Positions 25,221 to 32,567 of a stretch of DNA of 39,457 nt are shown one piece after another; the stretch's first letter is position 1; the number at the start of each line of letters is the position of its first letter. The notes beneath the pieces were generated by a model that saw only the letters and a program-made list of their open reading frames with translations, was not told the origin of the DNA and did not search any database. A program made the translations under genes and the position numbers. The stretch comes from Nitrospirota bacterium (GTDB lineage: Bacteria; Nitrospirota; Nitrospiria; Nitrospirales; UBA8639): assembly GCA_011088105.1 (NCBI GenBank), contig JAALKI010000025.1, positions 1 to 39,457 of the forward strand, given 5' to 3'.

Positions 25221-26279
25221 ATGAATCAATTGTCTACACCCATCCATCGTGTCGCGGTCATTGGGGCTGGAGCATGGGGCACTACACTCGCTCGACACCT
25301 TGCGAACAAAGGATTGACTGTCCATCTTTGGGCGTATGAGTCCGAGGTGGTCGAAACCATTCGAACTCACGGCGAGAATACCCTGTTTTTGCCAGGGGTG
25401 CGCTTGCCTGATCGGTTACGTTCCTCAACCGATATTCAAGAGGTCGTCCAAGATGCAGAGCTTCTCGTCTTGGGAGTACCTTCCCATGCCATGCGTGTAG
25501 TATGCAGTCGCCTTGGCTCCATGTTGTCAGAGCCTCGTCCTGTTGTCATTGCCTCTAAAGGCATTGAGGAGGGATCTCATCACTTTATGTCTCAACTCTT
25601 GTGCGAGGTTCTCCCGCCTTCTTGGCACTCGTGGCTGACAGTCTTGGCGGGTCCCAGTTTTGCCTCAGAAGTCTGTCAGGAAAAGCCCACGACGGTTGTT
25701 CTTGCTGGAAAAGACTCTCAATTGGTGACGTCCCTTCAAACCGTCTTTATGACTCCTCAGTTTCGCGTCTATACCTCAACGGATGTGTTGGGGGCTCAGA
25801 TAGGAGGCGCATTAAAAAATGTGATGGCTATTGCGGCAGGCGTCGTGGATGGCTTGGACCTTGGGTACAATGCTCGTGCCGCTCTCATAACCCGTGGATT
25901 AACTGAAATGGTGAGGATTGCCACTGCTTTGGGTGCCGATATGCGCACCCTCTATGGGCTCTCTGGCTTGGGAGACCTTGTGCTGACCTGTACGGGACCG
26001 CTTAGCCGAAATTATAGTGTCGGACAGAAACTTGGTGCTGGGCAATCTTTACCTGAGATTTTACAAACAACGAAGACGGTAGCTGAAGGTATTCGAACCA
26101 CTCGTGCGGTTGTCGGCCTTGCGAACCAGTTGAGCATTGATATGCCCATTGCCCAAAGTGTGTATGGCATTCTCTTTGAGGAAAGAGATCCACAGGAAGC
26201 GGTGAGCAGTTTAATGGTTCGGGCTGCAAAACGTGAAAGTGATTCGACAACTCTTTCCACATTTCCCTCTTCGTCTTAA
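25221..26279 (+). CDS. gpsA: NAD(P)-dependent glycerol-3-phosphate dehydrogenase
   Basis: Reduces dihydroxyacetone phosphate to sn-glycerol 3-phosphate for phospholipid synthesis; its product is the acceptor used by PgsA, encoded elsewhere in this window. The 352-residue protein has the N-terminal nucleotide-binding motif GAGAWGTTLARHLA (residues ~14-27), the VLAGPSFASEV segment, the catalytic Lys in GGALKNVMAIAAG, and YGLSGLGDLVLTCTGPLSRNY with the GpsA substrate-binding signature. Length is typical. larB follows after 7 nt. Confidence 0.95.
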   Translation: MNQLSTPIHRVAVIGAGAWGTTLARHLANKGLTVHLWAYESEVVETIRTHGENTLFLPGVRLPDRLRSSTDIQEVVQDAELLVLGVPSHAMRVVCSRLGSMLSEPRPVVIASKGIEEGSHHFMSQLLCEVLPPSWHSWLTVLAGPSFASEVCQEKPTTVVLAGKDSQLVTSLQTVFMTPQFRVYTSTDVLGAQIGGALKNVMAIAAGVVDGLDLGYNARAALITRGLTEMVRIATALGADMRTLYGLSGLGDLVLTCTGPLSRNYSVGQKLGAGQSLPEILQTTKTVAEGIRTTRAVVGLANQLSIDMPIAQSVYGILFEERDPQEAVSSLMVRAAKRESDSTTLSTFPSSS

Positions 26280-26286
26280 TACCGTC

Positions 26287-27042
26287 ATGGACCCTCGCCA
26301 ACTGAAAAAACTTCTTGCTCAGGTCAAAAATGGACGTGTCTCGATTGAATCGGCCATGGCCCGTCTGGCGCTCTTGCCGTCTGAAGACTTAGGCTTTGCC
26401 TCGGTCGATCACCATCGAAGTCTTCGCCAAGGATTTCCAGAAGTCATTTTATGTGAAGGGAAAACCGCAACCCAAGTTGTAGAAATTGCCACAAGCCTGC
26501 GTAAAGCCCAAGCAACATTATTAGCAACCCGTGTGAACTCGGATATTGCCAAGGCTCTGAAACGGTGGAATCGCCGAGTGGTCTATCATGAGCTCCCTCG
26601 CCTGGTTGTCTTGCAATCCCGTCCGGTTTCCTTACAAGGAGACATTGTCCTTGTGACGGCTGGGACAGCTGATCTTCCTGTTGCAGAAGAAATGAAAATT
26701 TGTGCGACTGTGATGGGCAGTCGTGTGCATACGGTATACGACGTCGGTGTTGCCGGCCTGCACCGTCTTGTCCCAACGCTTGACCGATTACGCCAGGCGC
26801 GGGTTGTGGTTGTGGTCGCCGGTATGGAGGGCGCCTTGCCAAGTGTGATAGGTGGTTTGGTCCAATGTCCGCTGATTGCGGTTCCAACGAGTCAGGGTTA
26901 TGGCGCAAATTTCGGTGGCCTGTCGGCGTTGTTGGCCATGCTAAATTCTTGTGCAGGTGGCGTCGGTGTGGTCAATATTGATAATGGATTTGGGGCGGCT
27001 TGTCTTGCTCACCGGATTAATCTTCTTGGAGAGGGCGCATAG
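26287..27042 (+). CDS. larB: Nickel pincer cofactor biosynthesis protein LarB (PurE-related)
   Basis: LarB carboxylates and hydrolyses nicotinic acid adenine dinucleotide, the first step in making the nickel-pincer nucleotide used by lactate racemase and other LarA-type epimerases. The 251-residue protein shows the N-terminal LKKLLAQVKNGRVSIESAMARL, then LGFASVDHHRSLRQGFPEVILCEGKT. The C-terminal PurE-like core has TAGTADLPVAEEM, VVAGMEGALPSVIGG and VPTSQGYGANFGGLSALLAMLNSC. The open frame extends back into gpsA, but ATG 26287 starts the family similarity. No larA, larC or larE is adjacent. Confidence 0.9.
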   Translation: MDPRQLKKLLAQVKNGRVSIESAMARLALLPSEDLGFASVDHHRSLRQGFPEVILCEGKTATQVVEIATSLRKAQATLLATRVNSDIAKALKRWNRRVVYHELPRLVVLQSRPVSLQGDIVLVTAGTADLPVAEEMKICATVMGSRVHTVYDVGVAGLHRLVPTLDRLRQARVVVVVAGMEGALPSVIGGLVQCPLIAVPTSQGYGANFGGLSALLAMLNSCAGGVGVVNIDNGFGAACLAHRINLLGEGA

Positions 27043-27103
27043 CGACACTTTTACGTGGGGATTGTATGACTAAGGCTTTGAATGGAGAGAGATGAGGCGT
27101 TTC

Positions 27104-27799
27104 TCATTTGGTGCTGCGTTCTAATTCGTCAGCTTCCGGTCCCAGCGGGAAATATTCAGGGTGCTGCGAGGGTCTTTTCCCTGTGAAAGAGGAGTGTTGA
27201 GGCGGTTTCACTTCGACCTCTCCTCGAGCTCGTATGGAGACCATCGTTGTGCGCGGCCCATGTTCTCCAATGGCCATCAGTTTTGCTCGAACCTCATATT
27301 CATACTGGCCGGCTTCGACAAATTCATCGCTTTGATCCTTCCCATCCCATCGTAAAACAGAATAGGCCCGTTGTTTGGCGGTTTGCTGGGGTAAGAGGAC
27401 AACCTGTTGGCGATGAGCAAGAAACCGAATCGATCGCTTCGTGGGAAAACTAATGAGCGAGGAGACCTCAAGGATATTCTGACGATTTTCATTTTTCCCT
27501 TTCATTTTTTCAGGCAATTCGACCTCAACGGTGATTTCAAGAGGGTCTTTCCCTGGGATAAACGGTACCGGGTCCATCGAAACATTCAGCACTTTCAGTG
27601 GAGGTGGACGGTAAGCTCGCTTGCGTTTCGCTTCAGCAAGAGGAATGTGAAGAAGGCAGACTGCTAATATCAGGAGCGTACCCCACTGCAGAAACCGAAG
27701 AACCCTACGTGTTCCTAAACCTGAACCAAGATTTTCTCTAGCGACTGCAGAGGACTTGTTCGTCAATCGAAATTTCTCGTGAGACCATTCCAATTTCAT
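27104..27799 (-). CDS. Exported protein with FlgD-like Ig fold
   Basis: 231 residues. A long basic n-region is followed by a hydrophobic segment (FLQWGTLLILAVCLLHIPLAEA, ~37-58) that acts as a signal peptide or anchor. The mature part begins with basic KRKRAYRPPP and then a beta-rich domain. The segment YSVLRWDGKDQSDEFVEAGQYEYEVRAKL near 145-175 is the classic FlgD/FlgD-like Ig repeat pattern (WDG-x-D-x-G-x-V-x-G-x-Y-x-Y). The function is unknown; such domains often bind cell-surface partners. A GGAG lies 12 nt before the ATG. Confidence 0.6.
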   Translation of the reverse strand: MKLEWSHEKFRLTNKSSAVARENLGSGLGTRRVLRFLQWGTLLILAVCLLHIPLAEAKRKRAYRPPPLKVLNVSMDPVPFIPGKDPLEITVEVELPEKMKGKNENRQNILEVSSLISFPTKRSIRFLAHRQQVVLLPQQTAKQRAYSVLRWDGKDQSDEFVEAGQYEYEVRAKLMAIGEHGPRTTMVSIRARGEVEVKPPQHSSFTGKRPSQHPEYFPLGPEADELERSTK

Positions 27800-27854
27800 C
27801 GGTCAGTGTTTCTCCATTCATGCCAATTACGATCCCATCCTCTTCGTCAAACAT
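27738..27854 (-). CDS. Possible 38-residue acidic protein, overlapping the FlgD-like gene
   Basis: The frame starts MFDEEDGIVIGMNGETLTDEIG and ends at a TAG at 27738. The sequence looks protein-like (acidic, well-spaced hydrophobics), but I know no family and the Shine-Dalgarno (GAGAAA) is weak. It overlaps the first 62 nt of the exported-protein gene in another frame, so it could be an upstream regulatory peptide or the end of a lost gene. Confidence 0.3.
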   Translation of the reverse strand: MFDEEDGIVIGMNGETLTDEIGMVSREISIDEQVLCSR

Positions 27855-28136
27855 GTGAATTTCTCAAGAGTGTATTGAGAACTTTTCCATTGGATTGTGA
27901 GAGGAAATGCCAAGTGGTGAGATAGAGCGAAGAGAACTGTGAGTAAGACCAAAGAACATAAGTCAAACGCATGCTACCATAACAATTCTGCAAAAAGAAG
28001 AAGTGGTTGCCAAGAGCCATAACAAATTTTCTCAATGTTGAAAAAACAGGGGGCTCTCAGTAGTATGGCTCTTCTCTCCGTAAGGTCTATCGAGCCTGTA
28101 TAGACGACATAGCTGATTACAGCAGTTTAGAGATGT
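27855..28136. other. Non-coding stretch upstream of tRNA-Ser
   Basis: About 280 bp, AT-rich in 27860-28035, with no supported gene. The only feature I see is a candidate promoter at 28038-28066 directed at the tRNA. Confidence 0.5.
28038..28066 (+). promoter_or_regulatory. Candidate sigma-70 promoter of tRNA-Ser
   Basis: TTGAAA (28038-28043), 17-nt spacer, TAGTAT (28061-28066). The position gives a leader of about 64 nt before the tRNA 5' end. Confidence 0.4.
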
Positions 28137-28224
28137 GGAGGGGTGCTAGAGTGGACGAATAGACCGGTCTTGAAAACCGGCGTCGTGCAAGCGACCGTGG
28201 GTTCGAATCCCACCCCCTCCGCCA
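28137..28224 (+). tRNA. tRNA-Ser(UGA)
   Basis: A complete class II tRNA of 88 nt. The acceptor stem GGAGGGG (28137-28143) pairs with CCCCTCC (28214-28220), followed by G and an encoded CCA. The anticodon arm is CCGGT-CTTGAAA-ACCGG with anticodon TGA, reading UCA/UCG-type serine codons. A long variable arm follows, and the T arm GTGGG-TTCGAAT-CCCAC is perfect. The 3' part serves as attachment site of the adjacent integrative element. Confidence 0.97.
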
Positions 28225-29372
28225 ATAAAATCAACAACTTCTGAGTTATCTGGTATAACTTTCTCCTCTTTTAAATCTGAAGGTGTAACCGTAAATGTAA
28301 CCATTTCCTCTCGAAGATAGTCTGCTAGTCTTGTTGCGGCTTCTTTCAGATCCTTCTCATTGGTAATATTGTAACGGTCGAAAACAGAGCGAGTCTTATG
28401 CCCACTGATGCGCATGGCCACGGTTTCTGGGACTCCTGCACGAACCAAGTTGCGCACCCCGTTACGTCTTAAGTCGTGGAAAGTTTTTCCCTTTAAACCA
28501 ATACGACGACAAGCTGCTCTCCAACTATGCTGAAAATCATTGAAAGGTTTGCCATCGTGGTGACAGACATATGGGCAATGCGGATAATTGAGATCCCTTA
28601 ACTGTTTTGCCTTCATCATGACAAACAAGAAGTCACCAGCCATATAAATCACACGTGATTCTTTTGTCTTGGTTTGCTGAGATGCTAGACGGATGCTTCC
28701 TTCTTCCAAATTGACTTGATCCCACCGTAACCCTTTATGACCAATGATCTCACGCTTACGCATTCCAGTATAATAGGCGATTGTCATCGCTACTTTAATG
28801 TGATCAGGTGTAACAGCGCGAAGAGCCAGAAATTCATCGTGTTCAAAGAACCCTTCACGCACATTGTCTTCTCTCAGTTTAGGGAAATGCGGAGTCCGAC
28901 CTACCTTTGGAGGAGTCTGATGAGCACCTAAGACCATCATTCGGTGAAGGCAATCGAGCTCACGATTAATCGTTGCATGGGAGGCAACTTCACTCAATCG
29001 TCTTGAGACATACTCCTGTAGCCGGTCTGTCGTGATAGCCTTGACTCGCATGTTTTGAAATGTTTTTCGAAGATGTACCAGATGTTCTAAGCGGCGAGGC
29101 CATGTCTTGCGACCATTTAAAACATAGTCTCGTCGCAAGTCTTCAATGAGATCTTCAAACTTTGTACGGTGAATGGCCGGACCTTCGTGCTGTCCTTCGG
29201 CGGCCTTACCCTCAGCCTTCTGGAGGGCTCTCTGTGCTTCTCGTTTCTCATACTGCTCTGTACTTCGGTACACGGGCTTGCCCTGATCGTAATATTTCAT
29301 CCACCAGGGACCTGTCGGTTCAAGCTTGCCGGTCTTCGGATTCCTCTTCTTGCGTCGGTATAACATGCCCAT
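28146..29372 (-). CDS. int: Tyrosine-type site-specific integrase whose C-terminus is encoded in tRNA-Ser
   Basis: 408 residues. The N-terminal region (~1-90) is basic with an arm-type DNA-binding look (YRRKKRNPKTGKLEPTGPWWMKYY). A SAM-like core-binding domain spans ~65-165. The catalytic domain (~170-370) shows all key residues: Arg in YYTGMRKREI, His and Arg in FHDLRRNGV, His in SGHKTRSVFD and the nucleophile Tyr in DRYNI. The last ~25 residues (GGGGGIRTHGRLHDAG and onwards) are a read-through of the antisense strand of the tRNA-Ser gene, up to a stop at 28146-28148. In the excised circle this tail could differ. ATG 29372 follows a GAGGTG sequence. Confidence 0.93.
   Translation of the reverse strand: MGMLYRRKKRNPKTGKLEPTGPWWMKYYDQGKPVYRSTEQYEKREAQRALQKAEGKAAEGQHEGPAIHRTKFEDLIEDLRRDYVLNGRKTWPRRLEHLVHLRKTFQNMRVKAITTDRLQEYVSRRLSEVASHATINRELDCLHRMMVLGAHQTPPKVGRTPHFPKLREDNVREGFFEHDEFLALRAVTPDHIKVAMTIAYYTGMRKREIIGHKGLRWDQVNLEEGSIRLASQQTKTKESRVIYMAGDFLFVMMKAKQLRDLNYPHCPYVCHHDGKPFNDFQHSWRAACRRIGLKGKTFHDLRRNGVRNLVRAGVPETVAMRISGHKTRSVFDRYNITNEKDLKEAATRLADYLREEMVTFTVTPSDLKEEKVIPDNSEVVDFIGGGGGIRTHGRLHDAGFQDRSIRPL
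28197..28224 (+). other. Probable attL of the integrative element (3' end of tRNA-Ser)
   Basis: Tyrosine integrases of islands commonly use the T arm and 3' end of tRNA genes as the crossover core, and the integrase gene starts right beside this one. The exact core cannot be set because I found no matching repeat on the right side of the element. Confidence 0.45.
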
Positions 29373-29387
29373 GTGTCACCTCAGTAT

Positions 29388-29570
29388 TTAATCGATTAGG
29401 TCATGAATTTTGACCTTTAAAGCTTTGGCCAATGACCGTAAGGTACTGAGCCTAGGATCAAACGTGCCAGTTTCAATTCGCGCAATAGTGACATGACTGA
29501 CTTTGCTTTTTTTGGCAAGGCCTCGTTGGCTCAATCCTTTTTCTTTCCTACGTTTGACAAGTCGATTCAT
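29388..29570 (-). CDS. XRE-family HTH repressor
   Basis: From ATG 29570 the product is 60 residues and consists of a single Cro/C1-type helix-turn-helix: VKRRKEKGLSQRGLAKKSKVSHVTIARIETG, then STLRSLAKALKV. A frame extension to 29660 exists but overlaps the excisionase-like gene and adds sequence unlike an HTH protein. A perfect palindrome at 29573-29592 lies immediately upstream of this start and is the likely operator, implying autoregulation. There is little room for a Shine-Dalgarno before ATG 29570. The longer form is therefore not excluded. Confidence 0.78.
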   Translation of the reverse strand: MNRLVKRRKEKGLSQRGLAKKSKVSHVTIARIETGTFDPRLSTLRSLAKALKVKIHDLID

Positions 29571-29572
29571 AA

Positions 29573-29592
29573 TGCTAACATAAATGTTAGCA
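29573..29592. promoter_or_regulatory. Perfect palindrome, probable operator of the XRE repressor
   Basis: TGCTAACAT, two A, then ATGTTAGCA: 9-bp arms with a 2-bp centre, touching the repressor start. The size and position match operators of small Cro/C1-type regulators. Confidence 0.6.
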
Positions 29593-29619
29593 CTCTTTTC
29601 TATTTCCAGGCAAGTCCTT

Positions 29620-29814
29620 TCAAGTGAGTTCCTCTTCTTTATGCTTGTCGATGAACTCATTCATGTCCCGAATATCGACATGGACGCGTCCACCAGCCCG
29701 TACTTGCGGTAAGTCCCCGTTCCAAATCAATCGTCGGATTGACCACACTGAGCGGCCAAGATAGATAGCGGCTTCATGAAGAGTGAACAATCGTTTCAGT
29801 TGTTGAGAGTTCAT
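29620..29814 (-). CDS. Excisionase-like helix-turn-helix protein
   Basis: 64 residues with the MerR/excisionase-type (HTH_17) pattern: FTLHEAAIYLGRSVWSIRRLIWNGDLPQVRAGGRVHVDIRDMNEFIDKH. The order is recognition helix, wing (GRVHVDIRD) and closing helix. Such proteins act as recombination directionality factors or regulators of mobile elements. It lies two genes upstream of the integrase in the same orientation, which favours an excisionase role. Confidence 0.8.
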   Translation of the reverse strand: MNSQQLKRLFTLHEAAIYLGRSVWSIRRLIWNGDLPQVRAGGRVHVDIRDMNEFIDKHKEEELT

Positions 29815-29821
29815 GCTTTAT

Positions 29822-29887
29822 CTAGCGATGCCTAGAACCCAAATTGATATTCGAGACTCGCCGCTGACTGAAAATAGGCATGTCTAG
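29822..29887. repeat. Imperfect 12-bp inverted repeat upstream of the excisionase-like gene
   Basis: CTAGCGATGCCT (29822-29833) and AGGCATGTCTAG (29876-29887) are complementary at 10 of 12 positions, 42 nt apart. They could be paired binding sites of a regulator or a weak terminator for the upstream genes. The rest of the gap 29815-29975 shows nothing else. Confidence 0.3.
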
Positions 29888-29975
29888 CCAATGGCTTCCG
29901 CTCCTCCAACATTAATTGGCCTTTCTAAGAGATTGTGCTCGGCATGAATTATTTTGTTGGGATTGACCGCCACGT

Positions 29976-30281
29976 TCACCCTCTTTCTGAGACCACTCGT
30001 CTTACTTTTTCAACCGCTGCTTGAAACCGTGGCCAATCATTAGGCAGGAAAGCCCTATCACACTCATCCAGAGCCTGCAGAACTGGGTGAAATTGCTGTT
30101 CGGTTTTCTCGATCCCGTTAGTTAGGTGGGCGAGCTCTCGCCAAGAGGTGACCCATTGCTCCGGAGTGGGGGGAGGCACCGCCTGGGGTTCTAGGGCCGT
30201 GGCACAGGCCGGACACGATGCCCAATGGATATTGATGACCGCTCCACAAGATGGACAAACACTAACCCCGGCAATGGCCAT
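29976..30281 (-). CDS. Small zinc-ribbon protein of the integrative element
   Basis: 101 residues with a strong AAGGAGT Shine-Dalgarno. The N-terminal CPSCG...CPACA (residues 9-26, spacing 13) is a zinc ribbon. The rest is helical, with PPPTPEQWVTSWRELAHL and a C-terminal DWPRFQAAVEKVRRVV. No family is recognised. Its position between the origin-like repeats and the excisionase-like gene suggests a replication or regulatory accessory role. Confidence 0.65.
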   Translation of the reverse strand: MAIAGVSVCPSCGAVINIHWASCPACATALEPQAVPPPTPEQWVTSWRELAHLTNGIEKTEQQFHPVLQALDECDRAFLPNDWPRFQAAVEKVRRVVSERG

Positions 30282-30295
30282 CGTCTACTCCTTTT

Positions 30296-30483
30296 AGGAA
30301 ACATTGGAGGAAACCACACGTTTCCTCAGCCTCTTTCTGTTTCCACTCCAGGAAACCACCCATCCCAGCGATGGAGAAGGGAATGCTCTTCAACGTTTCC
30401 TGTTTCCTCTGTGCAATTTTATGCTCAGAATTTAGGAAACCTGCCCGGTGCCCAGGAAACATTAGAGGAAACCTCCAGGAACA
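30296..30483. repeat. Cluster of AGGAAAC heptamers in both orientations, candidate iteron origin
   Basis: Exact AGGAAAC occurs at 30296, 30308, 30350, 30434, 30454 and 30466. The complement GTTTCCT occurs at 30320, 30395 and 30402, and near-copies lie at 30339 (GTTTCCA) and 30477 (AGGAACA). That is about 11 copies in 188 bp, in the only sizeable gap of the element, next to the primase-helicase gene. The last copies run into the 3' end of that gene. A replication origin or copy-control region is the most likely role. Confidence 0.65.
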
Positions 30484-32303
30484 CATCCCTGCTTCATTTT
30501 GAACTTGCATGACAATTTCGACGCATATCTTCTGGTAATCCCGATCGCGTTTGCCAGCTCACTTGGCGAAGTCATGCCCTCTTCAAAGAGGGTACGCGCT
30601 TGATCTTCCTTAGAGACTTCCAGCGGCTTCCATACCCAGGAGAGTCGCCCTTGCTGTTCCTGTAACCGGACATCCAGAGAACCCACCTCCTCGCCTTTGG
30701 CTGATCGACATTTGGTAAACCCGAGTTCAAAGTGACAGCCTTCCTTGGGATCGTAATTGGTGGGTGGACTCAATTTGATGACCGTATCGAGTGCATCTTC
30801 ACGGCCGGATGTGCCCCGTTGTTGTCCCCCTTTCCCGCCATGATGCACCAAGACCACGGTGATGCCCCGATGGCGAAGGTGCACCAACCACGCGGCGATC
30901 GGCTCCCAATCCTGTTTGCGATTCTCATCAATGCCGGAGAACAAACAGGAGATGTTATCAAGAATCAGGACACGGAGGGCCGCATCCTCATCGAGAATAT
31001 GTGTGATTTCTTCACGCACCGCTCGATTGGTCAGGACTAAGTCTCGTTGTAAGGTGGTATAGACGTAATGACCTGTGAGAAACCGCAGGGGGGCTTTGGG
31101 CGGTTCCGGAAGTAAAGCGGTCATGCGCGCGCGCAGTTCGCCAAGATCCATTTCCCCATCCACATACAATACCCCCGTGGGTTCTGGCGCTGCCCACCGT
31201 AAAAAGGGAGTCCCCGTGCACAGGCTCGCGGTGAGGGATAAATTAAAAAACGTCTTGCCCACCCCACGAGGGCCGAACGGCATCACGCTGCCACCCACTG
31301 GCAGAAACGAGAACAGACAAGCTCGCTCTGGCACAGCGAGCGAGAGCATTGCGGAATAATCCAGCACGGCCTCTTGTAAGGGCAGGACAGGAGACGGGGT
31401 CATCGCTGACGGTGTCAACGGTTGTTGCACGACATCTGCGTGTTCTTCTGTCGGGGTAGATTCCTTATCGGCGGAAGAAGAAAAATGAGCCGCGTTCTGC
31501 AAGCATTCGAGAAATGCCTCAGGGGTGCCTCCCGCTGTCTTCCAGTCGGTCCAATCGTTCGAACCTTCAGGCACAGACAGCTGCTTGATCTCGCCGACTT
31601 TGTCTTCCAACCACTGCCCGCATTTCTCGACATACGTGTGACCCGTAAGGTCATTATCTCCACTCAGATATATCGTGTGTTTGCCATGCAACGGCACTAA
31701 CACGTCAGCGCGGATGGCGGATTCGCCGGTGTACGGCGTCGTCGCAAAGACTTCTTCGAGTCCTAACGCGTCAAGCATCGCGTTGAGGGTGTCCTGGTCA
31801 CGTTCTCCGGCGCAAAGAATAATGGCCGGGGCTTGGGCCATACGGTCCAGATTCCGACAGGTGGGCTGACAGGGGCCTAATCCTGAAGTCTTCCCTTCCG
31901 AATCTTGACTCCAGCTAAACTTGTTTCCGCATGACCATCGCAGGTGCCAGGCTACCTGGCCGTGGTGATCTGTCCACTGATACCGACGAAGGATTCGTCT
32001 TTGAGAAGAGTGTAATGCCGGTTTCAATTGGAAGCTTTCTAGTAACCAGGTATTGGCAGCAGCAAATGAACACTGTCTCACTATTTGGACCAGTGCAAAA
32101 ATATCTGCCCCTTTGTTCCCAAAACATTCCTGCGACCAACAAAAACCCCGGTCCTGCCGGAGCTGGACCGAAGGATTCCGATCACCATTATTGTGTCGCT
32201 CCGGTTGTAAACAATGCCAATACCCATTGGTCCCTTGTCGTCCTCCTAATGCCTGATAGACGGTTTCGATGGACACGCGTGCTTTCAGCTCATTGGCGGT
32301 CAT
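30462..32303 (-). CDS. Primase-helicase of the integrative element (CHC2/TOPRIM-like plus RepA-type ATPase)
   Basis: 613 residues in three parts. The N-terminal ~90 residues hold a CHC2-like zinc finger (WHCLQPERHNNGDRNPSVQL, FCWSQECFGNKGADIFALV). Residues ~100-270 contain a TOPRIM-like region (AIILCAGERDQDTLNAML, IYLSGDNDLTG). Residues ~330-560 form a RecA-like replicative helicase of the RepA/AAA_25 type: Walker A FGPRGVGKTFF, VLYVDGEMDLGELRARM, VLILDNISCLF and VVLVHHGGKGGQQRGTSGREDALD. A C-terminal HTH (TSPSELANAIGITRRYASKL) may bind the nearby repeats. It overlaps the upstream CHC2 gene by ATGA. GC content seems higher than in the host genes. Confidence 0.85.
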   Translation of the reverse strand: MTANELKARVSIETVYQALGGRQGTNGYWHCLQPERHNNGDRNPSVQLRQDRGFCWSQECFGNKGADIFALVQIVRQCSFAAANTWLLESFQLKPALHSSQRRILRRYQWTDHHGQVAWHLRWSCGNKFSWSQDSEGKTSGLGPCQPTCRNLDRMAQAPAIILCAGERDQDTLNAMLDALGLEEVFATTPYTGESAIRADVLVPLHGKHTIYLSGDNDLTGHTYVEKCGQWLEDKVGEIKQLSVPEGSNDWTDWKTAGGTPEAFLECLQNAAHFSSSADKESTPTEEHADVVQQPLTPSAMTPSPVLPLQEAVLDYSAMLSLAVPERACLFSFLPVGGSVMPFGPRGVGKTFFNLSLTASLCTGTPFLRWAAPEPTGVLYVDGEMDLGELRARMTALLPEPPKAPLRFLTGHYVYTTLQRDLVLTNRAVREEITHILDEDAALRVLILDNISCLFSGIDENRKQDWEPIAAWLVHLRHRGITVVLVHHGGKGGQQRGTSGREDALDTVIKLSPPTNYDPKEGCHFELGFTKCRSAKGEEVGSLDVRLQEQQGRLSWVWKPLEVSKEDQARTLFEEGMTSPSELANAIGITRRYASKLSCKFKMKQGCVPGGFL

Positions 32304-32491
32304 GTTTCATCACCTCCATCCTGAATCGATCCCGAGGTGGGGAGGCAGACCCAATGCCCGGATCGCAGATTGACGCGGAACGTGTCGGGGTCGCCGCAGA
32401 AGGGACAAGAGCCCGAGGCCCAGCCTTCGGCATCCGGACGACTCAGATCAGGCACGTAGCGTTGGAACAAACTGGCAAAGGGATAGGTCAT
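32300..32491 (-). CDS. CHC2-type zinc-finger protein
   Basis: 63 residues, ATG 32491 preceded by GGAGGTG (a TTG one codon upstream is less likely). The motif CPFCGDPDTFRVNLRSGHWVC matches primase-type zinc fingers, but the usual fourth ligand is unclear: after WVC the sequence is LPTSGS rather than a second Cys. The stop overlaps the primase-helicase start, so the two are probably made together. It may be a split-off extra zinc-binding domain of the primase. Confidence 0.6.
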   Translation of the reverse strand: MTYPFASLFQRYVPDLSRPDAEGWASGSCPFCGDPDTFRVNLRSGHWVCLPTSGSIQDGGDET

Positions 32492-32567
32492 CAAGCACCT
32501 CCATAAATTGTGATTCTAATATAGGAAGCGCCGAAATAAGGGAGGGGCTTAACTTATGGGATACGAC

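Noticed and set aside
26444-26908. 154-residue minus-strand frame over larB
   Set aside because: Antisense shadow with low-complexity composition.
31931-32506. 191-residue frame on the plus strand over the primase-helicase gene
   Set aside because: It has no recognisable domain, lies antisense to a gene with clear motifs, and is best explained as a shadow frame.
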